Program-made: the position numbers and the translations under genes | Shown here: one piece after another, positions 1 to 7,266 of the stretch | Layout of the letters: the number at the start of each line of letters is the position of its first letter | How positions within the stretch are numbered: the stretch's first letter is position 1 | The notes under the pieces: model-generated | Seen by the model: the letters and a program-made list of their open reading frames with translations, nothing else | Database searches by the model: none | What the model was told of the DNA's origin: nothing | Assembly (NCBI GenBank): GCA_937916125.1 | Contig: CALGGE010000058.1 | Span: forward strand, 1 to 22,260 | Length of the DNA stretch: 22,260 nt | Reading direction: 5' to 3' | Origin: an uncultured Elusimicrobia bacterium | GTDB taxonomy: Bacteria > Elusimicrobiota > Endomicrobiia > Endomicrobiales > Endomicrobiaceae

Positions 1-24
1 CCCTACACGACGCTCTTCCGATCT
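1..24 (+). other. Illumina sequencing adapter remnant
   Basis: The first 24 bases are identical to the 3' end of the standard Illumina Read-1 (TruSeq universal) adapter, ending in GCTCTTCCGATCT. This is library-construction DNA and not part of any genome. It shows that the contig begins at an untrimmed read end, which makes the immediately following sequence suspect as a chimeric join. Confidence 0.97.
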
Positions 25-165
25 CTGATGAAACGGATAATCATGCGCGGAGGCTATGACGAAGACGATGTACTGAACAAGCTTGACGTTTTTCTGGCCG
101 CAGACCGCATCACGGTAGAACAGTATCAGGAACTTGTTGCACTCGTGAACGGAGGTAACGAATAA
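25..165 (+). CDS. Small phage-type protein, 5'-partial (foreign fragment)
   Basis: The frame is open from the adapter to a TAA at 163-165. An ATG at 28 would give a 45-residue, acidic, helical peptide ending ...QYQELVALVNGGNE. Its length and the 'RITVEQYQEL' pattern resemble short XkdX-like proteins found between tail genes of phages and prophages of Gram-positive gut bacteria; this is recognition by pattern only. Its TAA overlaps the next ATG by one base, and the strong Shine-Dalgarno GGAGGT (151-156) for the next gene lies inside it, a typical phage tail-operon arrangement. The stretch is about 50% G+C, unlike the rest of the window. The true 5' end is missing, so 28 need not be the real start. 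Confidence 0.5.
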   Translation: MMKRIIMRGGYDEDDVLNKLDVFLAADRITVEQYQELVALVNGGNE

Positions 166-2573
166 TGAATAATTCCCCTTTGGAATTTCTTGCGAAGAAA
201 TATGAAAACGTCGTCAAGTATGACAGCGCCGGAGAGGTCTCCGGGATCTTCGTAAAATTCCCAAAAATGAAAAGCTCGGATCTCGTGGCCGGTCTTCCGA
301 CACATACGCACCCGGCATTTATCATTAACGGCGTGGAAAAGGACTATATTCTGCTTGGAAAATATAAGGGCGGAGATAACGGCGTGTCAGGTGGCGCGAT
401 TCTTTCCCTGCCGAACATCAATCCGATAAGATCACTCGGCGCAGATCAGTGCCTGTCCAGGATGAAACTTGCCGGGAGCGATATTACTGGAATGACTGTT
501 GCGGATTACGGATTTATCAAACTGCTTGCACAGAAAAACGGAAAAACGGACATTGCAATTTCCGAGTTTGAAAGAGCACTTGCTTACGACGAGAATGCTA
601 CAACGGTATATAAAGATCTTGCTCTTGTATATTTGCAAAACGGCGACACGAAAAAAGCCTTAGCAAACACCAAGGAGTTGCAAAAAAAAGAATTTGACAA
701 CGTCGATACACAGATGTTTGCCGGTTCTTTATTTCTCTCGCTGAATGACACCGAAGGTGCAAGAAAATGTTGGGAACGGGCATTGGAAATCGATCCCTCA
801 AATGAAGTTGCTACCGTGTATCTGGCCGCATATTATTCTTCCGACAACAAATTGGAAGAATCGGTTAAATATTGGACAAAATATTTGGAACAACAGCCGG
901 AATCTTCCGAAGGATATTTTCAGTTAGGACTTGCTCAGGAGAGAATGGGGCTGTTGGATAAAGCACTGAATTCTTATAAAAAAGTAACAAAATTAAAACC
1001 TGAAGCACAGGAAGCCTATCTTGCAAGGGCAAGAGTTTACGAAAACAAAAAAGAGTTCAAACTTGCAATAGACGAATATAAAGAATACGCAAAACTTTTT
1101 ACCGGTAACCCCGCAATATTGATATATTTGGGAAAATGTTATTATGAAGAAAAAAATTATGAACAGGCAGAAGAAATATTATTAAGAGCAAAAGAGTACG
1201 TACCGAATAATATTACGCTTAATTATCTTTTAGGAATAGTTTATGAGAAACAATTAAAGCTCGACGACGCAATAGACACTTTTGAATTTATTGTCAAACA
1301 CGAACCGACTGCGGCAAACTACACAAGACTGGGATATTTCTATTCATTAAAACGTGATTACAAAACTGCCGAAAAGAGATTTAACAAAGCTTTAAACATC
1401 GAACCTTTAAATTCGGAAATTTTGTATCTTGCCGCTCTTAACTGTTTGGACTATGAAAAATACGACGAAGCAAGAAAAAAACTGGAAAAATCAATTTATT
1501 TAAAACCTGATTTCAACGAAGGAAAATTCTTTTTGGCCGTAACATACGATAAGACAAATCATTTTGATAAAGCGGAAGAGTTGATAAAAGAAATTTTGGA
1601 AGCAGAACCCGACAACGCAAGAGCATTGAACTATTTGGGATACAGTTACGTTAATAAAAATATTAATTTGGATGTTGCCGAGCAGTTGCTTGAAAAACTA
1701 ATAAAAACAGGAACGGAAGAACCTGCATACCTCGATTCTTTCGCATGGCTTTATTACAAAAAACAAAATTATGAATTGGCGGAAACATATATACTAAAAG
1801 CGGTAAACAATCAAAACTCCGTTTTCGATAAAGATTTATATGAACACCTCGGCGATATAAGCATTGAAACGGACAAAATTCAACAGGCATATTTTGCTTA
1901 TTCGGTAGCGTACGATTTAGGTTCGGTAACGGCAAAAAAGAAAATGAATTTATTAAAAAATAAAATTCCAAAAAATGATATTGCCAAAATTATCGCAAGA
2001 AGAGCCGTTTTTAATTATACAAGGATATCGACGTTAAAAGCCGGATACAAACTGAAATTACATTATGCCGGCGGAGAAACTTCTTCTTTCATGTCTGCAC
2101 TTTATGTAAAAAACGCAGGGGTGAAATTTGATATAGCTCCCAAGTTTTCGTTCCCGGGATTTTCCGTAATTTTTAAAGACGACGAAACGGAGTTTTCCCC
2201 CAACGCCGTAAGAGAATCTTTAAATTCGGAAATTATATTGATGTTTGATTTTGCGAATATTGTGTTATCAAAAGAGTTTGTTAACATTTTAATTGACGCA
2301 AAAACTTCTTTTAAGGGAAAAAACATAATTTACGAAAACGATAATATTACCGTTAAAATAAATTCAAAAACCGGGCAGTTTAAAAATTTTTTAAAGAAAG
2401 ATTTGTTTAATCTGGAAATAAATTCTTATAAGAATTTTAATAAAGTATCAAAAATTCCGGATAAGATGATTTTCAAAATGAAAAAAAATAAATTTAAAGC
2501 CGCAATACAAAATACAAAATTGACAATTCCCGAAATTAACGAAGTAAAAAATTTTATCGAGGATATAAAGTGA
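165..2573 (+). CDS. Chimeric ORF: phage tail-like N-terminus joined to TPR/LolB-like protein
   Basis: The 802-codon frame has two unrelated parts. Residues 1 to ~125 (THTHPAFIINGVEKD, LGKYKGG, GMTVADYG) resemble phage tail/receptor proteins with a SUMF1 or C-type-lectin-like fold, and are about 50% G+C. From ~residue 128 the DNA becomes AT-rich and encodes about a dozen TPR repeats to ~residue 590 (for example ALNYLGYSYVNKNINLDVAE and AYLDSFAWLYYKKQNYELAE). A β-rich tail follows (~620-802), reminiscent of LolB/LolA or DUF4292 lipoprotein-carrier folds. The TPR part is a natural neighbour of ispE, overlapping its start by 4 bases, and has lost its own N-terminus and any signal peptide. TPR-LolB-like proteins are expected at the periplasmic face of diderms, with a scaffolding or lipoprotein-sorting role that I infer only. 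The junction is at ~530-550. I consider the fusion artefactual and the TPR gene 5'-truncated. Confidence 0.75.
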   Translation: MNNSPLEFLAKKYENVVKYDSAGEVSGIFVKFPKMKSSDLVAGLPTHTHPAFIINGVEKDYILLGKYKGGDNGVSGGAILSLPNINPIRSLGADQCLSRMKLAGSDITGMTVADYGFIKLLAQKNGKTDIAISEFERALAYDENATTVYKDLALVYLQNGDTKKALANTKELQKKEFDNVDTQMFAGSLFLSLNDTEGARKCWERALEIDPSNEVATVYLAAYYSSDNKLEESVKYWTKYLEQQPESSEGYFQLGLAQERMGLLDKALNSYKKVTKLKPEAQEAYLARARVYENKKEFKLAIDEYKEYAKLFTGNPAILIYLGKCYYEEKNYEQAEEILLRAKEYVPNNITLNYLLGIVYEKQLKLDDAIDTFEFIVKHEPTAANYTRLGYFYSLKRDYKTAEKRFNKALNIEPLNSEILYLAALNCLDYEKYDEARKKLEKSIYLKPDFNEGKFFLAVTYDKTNHFDKAEELIKEILEAEPDNARALNYLGYSYVNKNINLDVAEQLLEKLIKTGTEEPAYLDSFAWLYYKKQNYELAETYILKAVNNQNSVFDKDLYEHLGDISIETDKIQQAYFAYSVAYDLGSVTAKKKMNLLKNKIPKNDIAKIIARRAVFNYTRISTLKAGYKLKLHYAGGETSSFMSALYVKNAGVKFDIAPKFSFPGFSVIFKDDETEFSPNAVRESLNSEIILMFDFANIVLSKEFVNILIDAKTSFKGKNIIYENDNITVKINSKTGQFKNFLKKDLFNLEINSYKNFNKVSKIPDKMIFKMKKNKFKAAIQNTKLTIPEINEVKNFIEDIK

Positions 2574-3427
2574 TAATACAAGCTCCCGCAAAAATTAATT
2601 TATTTTTGGAAATAATCAACAAACGCCCCGACGGATATCATAACCTTGAATCCGTTATGCATACGGTGTCGCTTTTTGACACGTTGGAATTTACGGAAAT
2701 AAAAGAAAACAAAATAGAACTTATATGCGTAAATGCCGATTTGCCTGCGAACAGGAATAATCTTGTTTACAGAGCAGCGGAAAAATTTAAAGAGAAGTAC
2801 AATATAACCGCAGGCATAAAAATAAAACTCACAAAAAATATTCCCATGGGGGCAGGGCTCGGCGGAGGTTCTTCAGACGCGGCTGCCGTATTAAACGCAT
2901 TAAACACCATGTGGAATGTAAACGACAGCCTTGAGAATCTGGAACATTTGGCATCAAAGCTCGGAGCGGACGTTCCTTTCTTTCTTACGGGAGGAACAGC
3001 AAAAATATCGGGGATAGGCGATATAGTAGAAAAGTTAAGGTCGGACAGAGAATATAAATTTGTTTTGGTTAAACCGAATTTCGGAGTTTCTACGGCTTAC
3101 GCTTACTCAAAGGTAAAATTTCCATTGACAAATGTTCGTAAATTTGATAAAATAACAGAATGTTTTGAACAAAATTTGCTTAATTATGAGAATGCAAAAG
3201 ATCTTTTTTTTAACAGATTTGAAGAATTTGTTTTCGGAGAATATCCGGAAATAAAACAAATAAAAAATACTCTTGAGAGTATAGGATGCATTAGTTTGAT
3301 GTCAGGTTCAGGAGCAACTGTGTTTGGGCTACTTCAGGGTCAAGAGAATTTGAATAATGTTGCAAAAGTTTTAGCAAAGCATAATTGGAATGTTTGGTTT
3401 GTTAATTCTTTCAAAAATTGCAACTAA
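2570..3427 (+). CDS. ispE: 4-diphosphocytidyl-2-C-methyl-D-erythritol kinase
   Basis: IspE phosphorylates CDP-ME at the 2-hydroxyl with ATP, the fourth step of the cytosolic MEP pathway to isoprenoid precursors. The 285-residue length matches the family (~280-290). It is a GHMP kinase: motif 1 APAKINLFL (residues 5-13), the glycine-rich ATP loop PMGAGLGGGSSDAAA (92-106), LGADVPFF with the conserved Asp134, and motif 3 SGSGAT (245-250). The start is GTG at 2570, overlapping the upstream TGA as GTGA, which implies translational coupling to the TPR/LolB-like gene. A lolB-type gene before ispE, and a tRNA-Gln after it, is an arrangement I know from several proteobacterial genomes. It implies the organism uses the MEP route. 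Confidence 0.96.
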   Translation: MIIQAPAKINLFLEIINKRPDGYHNLESVMHTVSLFDTLEFTEIKENKIELICVNADLPANRNNLVYRAAEKFKEKYNITAGIKIKLTKNIPMGAGLGGGSSDAAAVLNALNTMWNVNDSLENLEHLASKLGADVPFFLTGGTAKISGIGDIVEKLRSDREYKFVLVKPNFGVSTAYAYSKVKFPLTNVRKFDKITECFEQNLLNYENAKDLFFNRFEEFVFGEYPEIKQIKNTLESIGCISLMSGSGATVFGLLQGQENLNNVAKVLAKHNWNVWFVNSFKNCN

Positions 3428-3448
3428 AGTTAATTGTTTGAGGTTATT

Positions 3449-3766
3449 ATGAAAATCACTGAAGTTAGAATTTTCCCCAAAACAGAGGAAAAACTGAAGG
3501 CTTATGCCGAAATTACTTTTGATAATGTTTTTGTTGTTCACAACCTGAGAATTATCAGCGGAGAAAAAGGTTTGATGGTGTGCATGCCGTCAAGAAAAAA
3601 GAAATACGGCACTTTTAAAGATATCGCTCATCCTATAACCAATGAGTTCAGAGCCGAAATGGAAAAAATCGTTATGGACGCTTATTACAAGAAACTTGAA
3701 GAAGTTAAAGCGTCGGGCGAAGTAACAGATTCCGGTGATGTTTCCGAAATTTCGGAACAGGAATAA
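3449..3766 (+). CDS. spoVG: SpoVG family RNA/DNA-binding regulator
   Basis: The 105-residue protein starts MKITEVRIFP and carries the family core: AEITFDNVFVVHNLRI, then GLMVCMPSRKKK and FKDIAHPIT. It ends in an acidic, Ser/Glu-rich tail typical of the family. SpoVG proteins bind nucleic acids and act as global regulators (septation and sporulation in Bacillus, virulence in Staphylococcus and Borrelia). They also occur in non-sporulating phyla, so no sporulation is implied. I chose ATG 3449 over an in-frame TTG at 3434 because GAGG at 3440-3443 is correctly spaced for it and the protein then begins exactly as known SpoVG proteins do. It lies 21 bases after ispE on the same strand, probably in one transcript. 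In Bacillus, spoVG also sits shortly downstream of ispE. Confidence 0.95.
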   Translation: MKITEVRIFPKTEEKLKAYAEITFDNVFVVHNLRIISGEKGLMVCMPSRKKKYGTFKDIAHPITNEFRAEMEKIVMDAYYKKLEEVKASGEVTDSGDVSEISEQE

Positions 3767-3838
3767 GCTGTTCTTCATATTTTAATAATTTTAATAATAA
3801 AATATATAATATATGTATTATTATACATTTTATACAAT

Positions 3839-3909
3839 TCCGAGATAGTGTAATGGTAGCACAAGGGAATTTGGATCCCTTCGTCTAGGTTCGAATCCTG
3901 GTCTCGGAG
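3839..3909 (+). tRNA. tRNA-Gln (anticodon TTG)
   Basis: A complete cloverleaf can be drawn. The acceptor 7-bp stem TCCGAGA/TCTCGGA pairs 3839-3845 with 3902-3908. The D stem is GTG/CAC. The anticodon stem is AGGGA/TCCCT (3864-3868 with 3876-3880) around the 7-base loop ATTTGGA, with anticodon TTG at 3871-3873. The T arm is CTAGG-TTCGAAT-CCTGG. The discriminator is G, and CCA is not encoded; a T7 run follows immediately and may terminate the spoVG-tRNA transcript. It reads CAA (and by wobble CAG) codons. Confidence 0.96.
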
Positions 3910-3938
3910 TTTTTTTATTGCAAAAACAAATTTTTCTC

Positions 3939-3967
3939 TTGGCGATTTTTGTTAAATGTGGTATAAT
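3939..3967 (+). promoter_or_regulatory. Strong sigma-70-type promoter of the nucleoside-salvage operon
   Basis: The -35 is TTGGCG (3939-3944, 4 of 6 matches). A 17-base spacer leads to a perfect -10 TATAAT (3962-3967), extended upstream by TG (TGGTATAAT). Predicted transcription starts near 3974, giving a ~75-base leader before the ATG at 4050. It lies in the 140-base gap after tRNA-Gln, so the following three genes form their own operon. Confidence 0.8.
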
Positions 3968-4049
3968 ATAACGGCAGGTGGAAATTTACGAAGCAAATTT
4001 GAGGCTTGGAAACAATAAAGAAGTAATAAAAATATAACAGGGAGGCGGC

Positions 4050-4931
4050 ATGGCAAAGCAGATTGAGCCTGTAAAAATTGCAGTAATCGGTGGCAGCGGA
4101 ATCAGTGATATAAGCGGTTTTGACAATGTAACGGAAGTAAATATCGACACACCTTTCGGTAAACCCTCATCGGCAATAACGGTAGGTACTATCGATAACG
4201 TCAGAGTAGCATTCCTCCAAAGACACGGTAAAGGACACACAATTTTACCTTCAGAAATAAATAACAGAGCCAATATCTATGCATTAAAATCTTTAGGCAC
4301 GGAACAAATAATTTCTTTAACCGCGGTAGGTTCTTTACAGCAAAACATAAAACCTAAAGATTTTGTCATTCCGGAACAGGTATTTGATAAGACAAAAAAT
4401 AGAGTCAGTACATTTTTCGGAAACGGAATCGTGGCACATATAAGTTTTGCAGATCCTTTCTGTAATGATTTAAGGGATATAATTCACAAATGCGTAACGG
4501 AGCTGGCAATACAACATCATTTCAGCGATACGACTTATCTTTGCATTGAAGGACCTCAATTTTCAACAAGAGCAGAATCAAAGATACATCAGAAAAACGG
4601 ATTTTCCGTAGTAGGAATGACCGTAGCACCGGAAGCAAAACTTGCAAGAGAAGCCGAAATCTGTTATGCGAATATCGCTCTTGTTACCGACTACGACGTA
4701 CAAAAACACGGAGAAGAAGTTGCCGTAGAAAAAGTTATAGAAGTAATGAATACGATTTCAATAGCCTGTAAAAAACTTATAAAAATATTAATACCGAGAA
4801 TTGCCGCAAGAGACGTAAAATGTCAGTGCAGACATGCACTTAAAAACGCCGTGCAGACCTCAAAAGAAGAGATAACAAAAGCTCCGGCATATAAAGACTT
4901 AAGTTTACTGCTAAAAAAATATTATGAATAA
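4050..4931 (+). CDS. mtnP: S-methyl-5'-thioadenosine phosphorylase (PNP/MTAP family)
   Basis: This enzyme splits methylthioadenosine (the by-product of polyamine and related SAM reactions) with phosphate into adenine and methylthioribose-1-phosphate. The 293 residues show the trimeric MTAP/PNP family signatures: phosphate-loop GGSG (14-17), RHGKGH (58-63), EGPQFSTRAES (167-177), GMT-x3-EAKLAREAE (189-203) and TDYD (213-216). The Asp pair in TDYD is what MTAPs use to bind the 6-amino group of adenine; 6-oxopurine enzymes carry Asn there. Adenosine or methylthioinosine as substrates cannot be excluded. GGGAGG (4040-4045) precedes the ATG at good spacing. It is the first gene of the operon and overlaps the cytidine deaminase gene by 8 bases. 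Confidence 0.92.
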   Translation: MAKQIEPVKIAVIGGSGISDISGFDNVTEVNIDTPFGKPSSAITVGTIDNVRVAFLQRHGKGHTILPSEINNRANIYALKSLGTEQIISLTAVGSLQQNIKPKDFVIPEQVFDKTKNRVSTFFGNGIVAHISFADPFCNDLRDIIHKCVTELAIQHHFSDTTYLCIEGPQFSTRAESKIHQKNGFSVVGMTVAPEAKLAREAEICYANIALVTDYDVQKHGEEVAVEKVIEVMNTISIACKKLIKILIPRIAARDVKCQCRHALKNAVQTSKEEITKAPAYKDLSLLLKKYYE

Positions 4932-5316
4932 AAAGGAACAATACAAAAAATTATTGGAATTTGCCGAAGACGCATCAAAAAATTCTTACAGCCCCTACTC
5001 TAAATTCAAAGTAGGGGCAGCGGTTCTGTGTGAAGACAACAAAGTTTTCTGCGGAACAAACGTGGAGAATGCATCTTACGGGTTGAGCATCTGTGCGGAA
5101 CGCTCCGCCGTTTTTACCGCCGTAAGCAACGGATGTAAAAAAATTAAAGCTATTGCTATTTATAATAAAAACGGAGACATTTCCCCATGCGGGGCATGCA
5201 GACAAGTTATTATGGAATTTGCAAAAGATGCCACGATAATTTATAACACCAAAAAAAACGGCATAAAAATAATAAAAGCATCTAAACTTTTACCGAATTC
5301 ATTTAAAATGGATTAA
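4924..5316 (+). CDS. cdd: Cytidine deaminase
   Basis: The enzyme deaminates cytidine and deoxycytidine to uridine and deoxyuridine in pyrimidine salvage. At 130 residues it matches the small homotetrameric class. The zinc and catalytic motifs are intact: NVENASYG (46-53), CAER with Cys57 ligand and Glu59 proton shuttle, and PCGAC with Cys89 and Cys92 ligands. The N-terminal SYSPYSKFKVGAAV (21-34) is the usual substrate-binding strand. The start ATG overlaps the end of mtnP by 8 bases, so translation is likely coupled. The C-terminal lid (KLLPNSFKMD) is short but typical. Confidence 0.96.
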   Translation: MNKKEQYKKLLEFAEDASKNSYSPYSKFKVGAAVLCEDNKVFCGTNVENASYGLSICAERSAVFTAVSNGCKKIKAIAIYNKNGDISPCGACRQVIMEFAKDATIIYNTKKNGIKIIKASKLLPNSFKMD

Positions 5317-5321
5317 CTTCA

Positions 5322-7031
5322 ATGAAAATAAAAATTTTCATAATTTGTGCCTTTTTATTATTTATATTTTTTATCCCCTCTAACGGAATAATTGCAACGG
5401 TTTCCGCTCTGTTGGGCGGTGCCGCATTGTTATTGTGCGGTATGTTTAAAATAAACTATGCTTTCCAAAAAATTGCCGGTCAAAATATAAGGCTAATCCT
5501 GTCAAAATTTACAAGCACAAGATTAAAAGGATTTTTTACCGGATTGATTGTTACCGGAATAAACCAGTCCAGTACCGCGACGTTATTATTGCAAATAACG
5601 TTAACAAGTGCGGGAGTAATGACGTTTTTCCAAGCTATGGCCGTTACTGTAGGTGCATCGGTAGGCTCTACTGTTACGGGACAGCTTGTTGCATTTAAAC
5701 TGGTAGATTATGCCTTAATCATAACGGCTGTCGGCTATTTCACGTCTTTCTTTTCAAAAAACAGAAAATTGACGGAATTCGGCGAAGCCATTTTCGGGTT
5801 CGGTCTTTTGTTTTTCGGAATGAAACTTATGTCGGATGCAATACTTCCCATAACGTTTAACAATGATATTCTAAATGCCGTAGCGAATTTAAAATCTCCT
5901 TTTATTCTGTTGATTATAGGAATGCTGTGTACGGCATTTACACACAGCAGCGGTGCAACCGTCGGTATAACGATAGTACTTGCTTCCTCCGGAATATTAT
6001 CGTTATTACAGGGTATATGCATATGTCTTGGAGCTCAGGTCGGAACATGTTCCACCGGACTTATTGCATCCATAACTCAACCGCGTAGCGGAAAAAGAGT
6101 AATGTTGTGGCATTTAAGTTATCAAATATTGGGAGTTCTTCTCGTATTTCCTTTTATATCGTTAATAAAATGCGGAGATGTAACATCTTGGGAATATTTC
6201 GTTAAATTTTTTACGGAAAAATTTATTTGTTCGACGGATATTGCAAGACAAATTGCAATGTCTCACACACTTGTTACTCTGTTTACCGCATTTATTATTT
6301 TGCCTTTAATTCCTGTTTTACACGGACTTTTCTTTTTGATTTATCCGAGTTCGGCAACAGAGAAAACTTTCGGCACGGTATTTATCGACCACAATTTAAT
6401 AAACAAGCCGAAAAAAGCGTTAGCTCTTTCAAAAAAAGAAACGGAACGATTGGCTGAAATCGTTTCCGACATAATGAAAGATTCCATAAACGCATTAAAA
6501 ACAAGACATCAAATAGTTATCGATAAGATAAAATACAAATGTCTTCAGATATCAAACCTTGTGGAAGAAATTATACCGTATATTACAAAAGTAGGACAAA
6601 ACAGATTGACGGAAGAAGAATCAAACTTCGAAACAGTTCTTCTTTATATTGTTGCCGATTTTGAAAGGATTTCGGATATTATAGAAAGAAACATAATTTA
6701 TATCGCTCAAGAGAAAAAAAACAGATATTTAAGATTTTCCGACGAGGGATTGAAAGATTTGAAATACTTACACAACGTTGTTTATACGAATTGTTCAAAA
6801 TTGGTTGACGCTTTTGTGGAAAAAGATATAGCCGCTGCAAAAGAAGTGAGCGAAGATATCGTTAAATCAAATTCTTTAATGCACGAGCTGAAAACAAAAC
6901 ATATTTCCCGATTGCACGCAGGTCTGCAGGAATCTATAGAAACTTCCAGTCTGCACATGGACGTAATTGATCAATATATGAAAATAAACGAAACTTTACG
7001 GGATATTGCAATAAATATAACGGATTTATAA
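5322..7031 (+). CDS. Na/Pi cotransporter family protein with C-terminal PhoU-like domain
   Basis: This inner-membrane protein of 569 residues belongs to the NptA/YjbB type of sodium-phosphate cotransporters. Residues ~1-350 hold two inverted PNaS repeats with the signature QSST (82-85) and its counterpart HSSGAT (208-213). Each repeat is followed by a glycine-rich segment (GASVGST 111-117; GAQVGT 238-243), with hydrophobic helices between. Residues ~370-569 form a helical PhoU-like cytoplasmic domain, as in bacterial two-domain members. Direction of transport is uncertain: E. coli YjbB exports phosphate. It starts 5 bases after cdd with no obvious Shine-Dalgarno, so coupling is likely. Placement beside a phosphorolytic enzyme suggests phosphate supply or balance, which is my inference. 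Confidence 0.92.
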   Translation: MKIKIFIICAFLLFIFFIPSNGIIATVSALLGGAALLLCGMFKINYAFQKIAGQNIRLILSKFTSTRLKGFFTGLIVTGINQSSTATLLLQITLTSAGVMTFFQAMAVTVGASVGSTVTGQLVAFKLVDYALIITAVGYFTSFFSKNRKLTEFGEAIFGFGLLFFGMKLMSDAILPITFNNDILNAVANLKSPFILLIIGMLCTAFTHSSGATVGITIVLASSGILSLLQGICICLGAQVGTCSTGLIASITQPRSGKRVMLWHLSYQILGVLLVFPFISLIKCGDVTSWEYFVKFFTEKFICSTDIARQIAMSHTLVTLFTAFIILPLIPVLHGLFFLIYPSSATEKTFGTVFIDHNLINKPKKALALSKKETERLAEIVSDIMKDSINALKTRHQIVIDKIKYKCLQISNLVEEIIPYITKVGQNRLTEEESNFETVLLYIVADFERISDIIERNIIYIAQEKKNRYLRFSDEGLKDLKYLHNVVYTNCSKLVDAFVEKDIAAAKEVSEDIVKSNSLMHELKTKHISRLHAGLQESIETSSLHMDVIDQYMKINETLRDIAINITDL

Positions 7032-7036
7032 CAAAA

Positions 7037-7071
7037 AAAATCTCTCTTTGCTTTTAACAAAGAGAGATTTT
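7037..7071. terminator. Bidirectional rho-independent terminator
   Basis: A perfect 14-bp inverted repeat (7037-7050 with 7058-7071) encloses a 7-base loop. The ends are A/T runs, so the hairpin is followed by T residues in both directions: TTTT on plus, and eight consecutive T on minus. It separates the Na/Pi gene (plus, ending 7031) from the small winged-helix gene (minus, ending 7054). The stop codon and last codons of the latter lie inside the hairpin. Confidence 0.9.
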
Positions 7072-7260
7072 ATATGAGTATTCAAACTGAACAATATTAA
7101 CTTTATTTTCTCTCGATAACCAGCCTAATGCCAGATATAACATCGTGTTGGACAACCCTAACTGAGCTTTTATTTTAATAGGAGTCAGTTCACCCTGTTC
7201 GTTTAGCAAATGCCAAATCTGCCCTGCAACATAACCTATTCTATCTTTCATTTTTAGCAC
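7054..7260 (-). CDS. Small winged helix-turn-helix protein (DUF2582-like)
   Basis: This 68-residue protein has the pattern IGYVAGQIWHLLNEQGELTPIKIKAQLGLSNTMLYLALGWLSRENKVNI. It matches the short winged-helix family DUF2582: a GxxAGxVWxxLN start, a recognition helix near LGLSNTMLY, and the very characteristic ALGWLxREnKv. Function is unknown; DNA or protein binding is inferred from the fold. The frame can start at GTG 7260, or at ATG 7251 giving 65 residues; neither has a convincing Shine-Dalgarno. It lies 6 bases after accB and is probably the last gene of the rpsO-pnp-accB transcript. Its final residues (KISLC) are encoded by the terminator hairpin. Confidence 0.85.
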   Translation of the reverse strand: MLKMKDRIGYVAGQIWHLLNEQGELTPIKIKAQLGLSNTMLYLALGWLSRENKVNIVQFEYSYKISLC

Positions 7261-7266
7261 CCGAAA

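Noticed and set aside
25..540. A prophage or integrated phage fragment in this genome
   Set aside because: No integrase, attachment repeat or further phage genes are present, the DNA starts in sequencing adapter, and composition changes exactly where an unrelated gene is entered mid-domain. An artefactual join explains it better.
3434..3448. TTG start giving SpoVG five extra residues
   Set aside because: The GAGG at 3440-3443 is placed for ATG 3449, and known SpoVG proteins start at the equivalent of MKITEVR.
3813..3828. Palindrome ATGTAT-TATT-ATACAT before tRNA-Gln
   Set aside because: Only AT-rich, 6-bp stem in an extremely AT-rich spacer; expected by chance and no T-run placement for a terminator.
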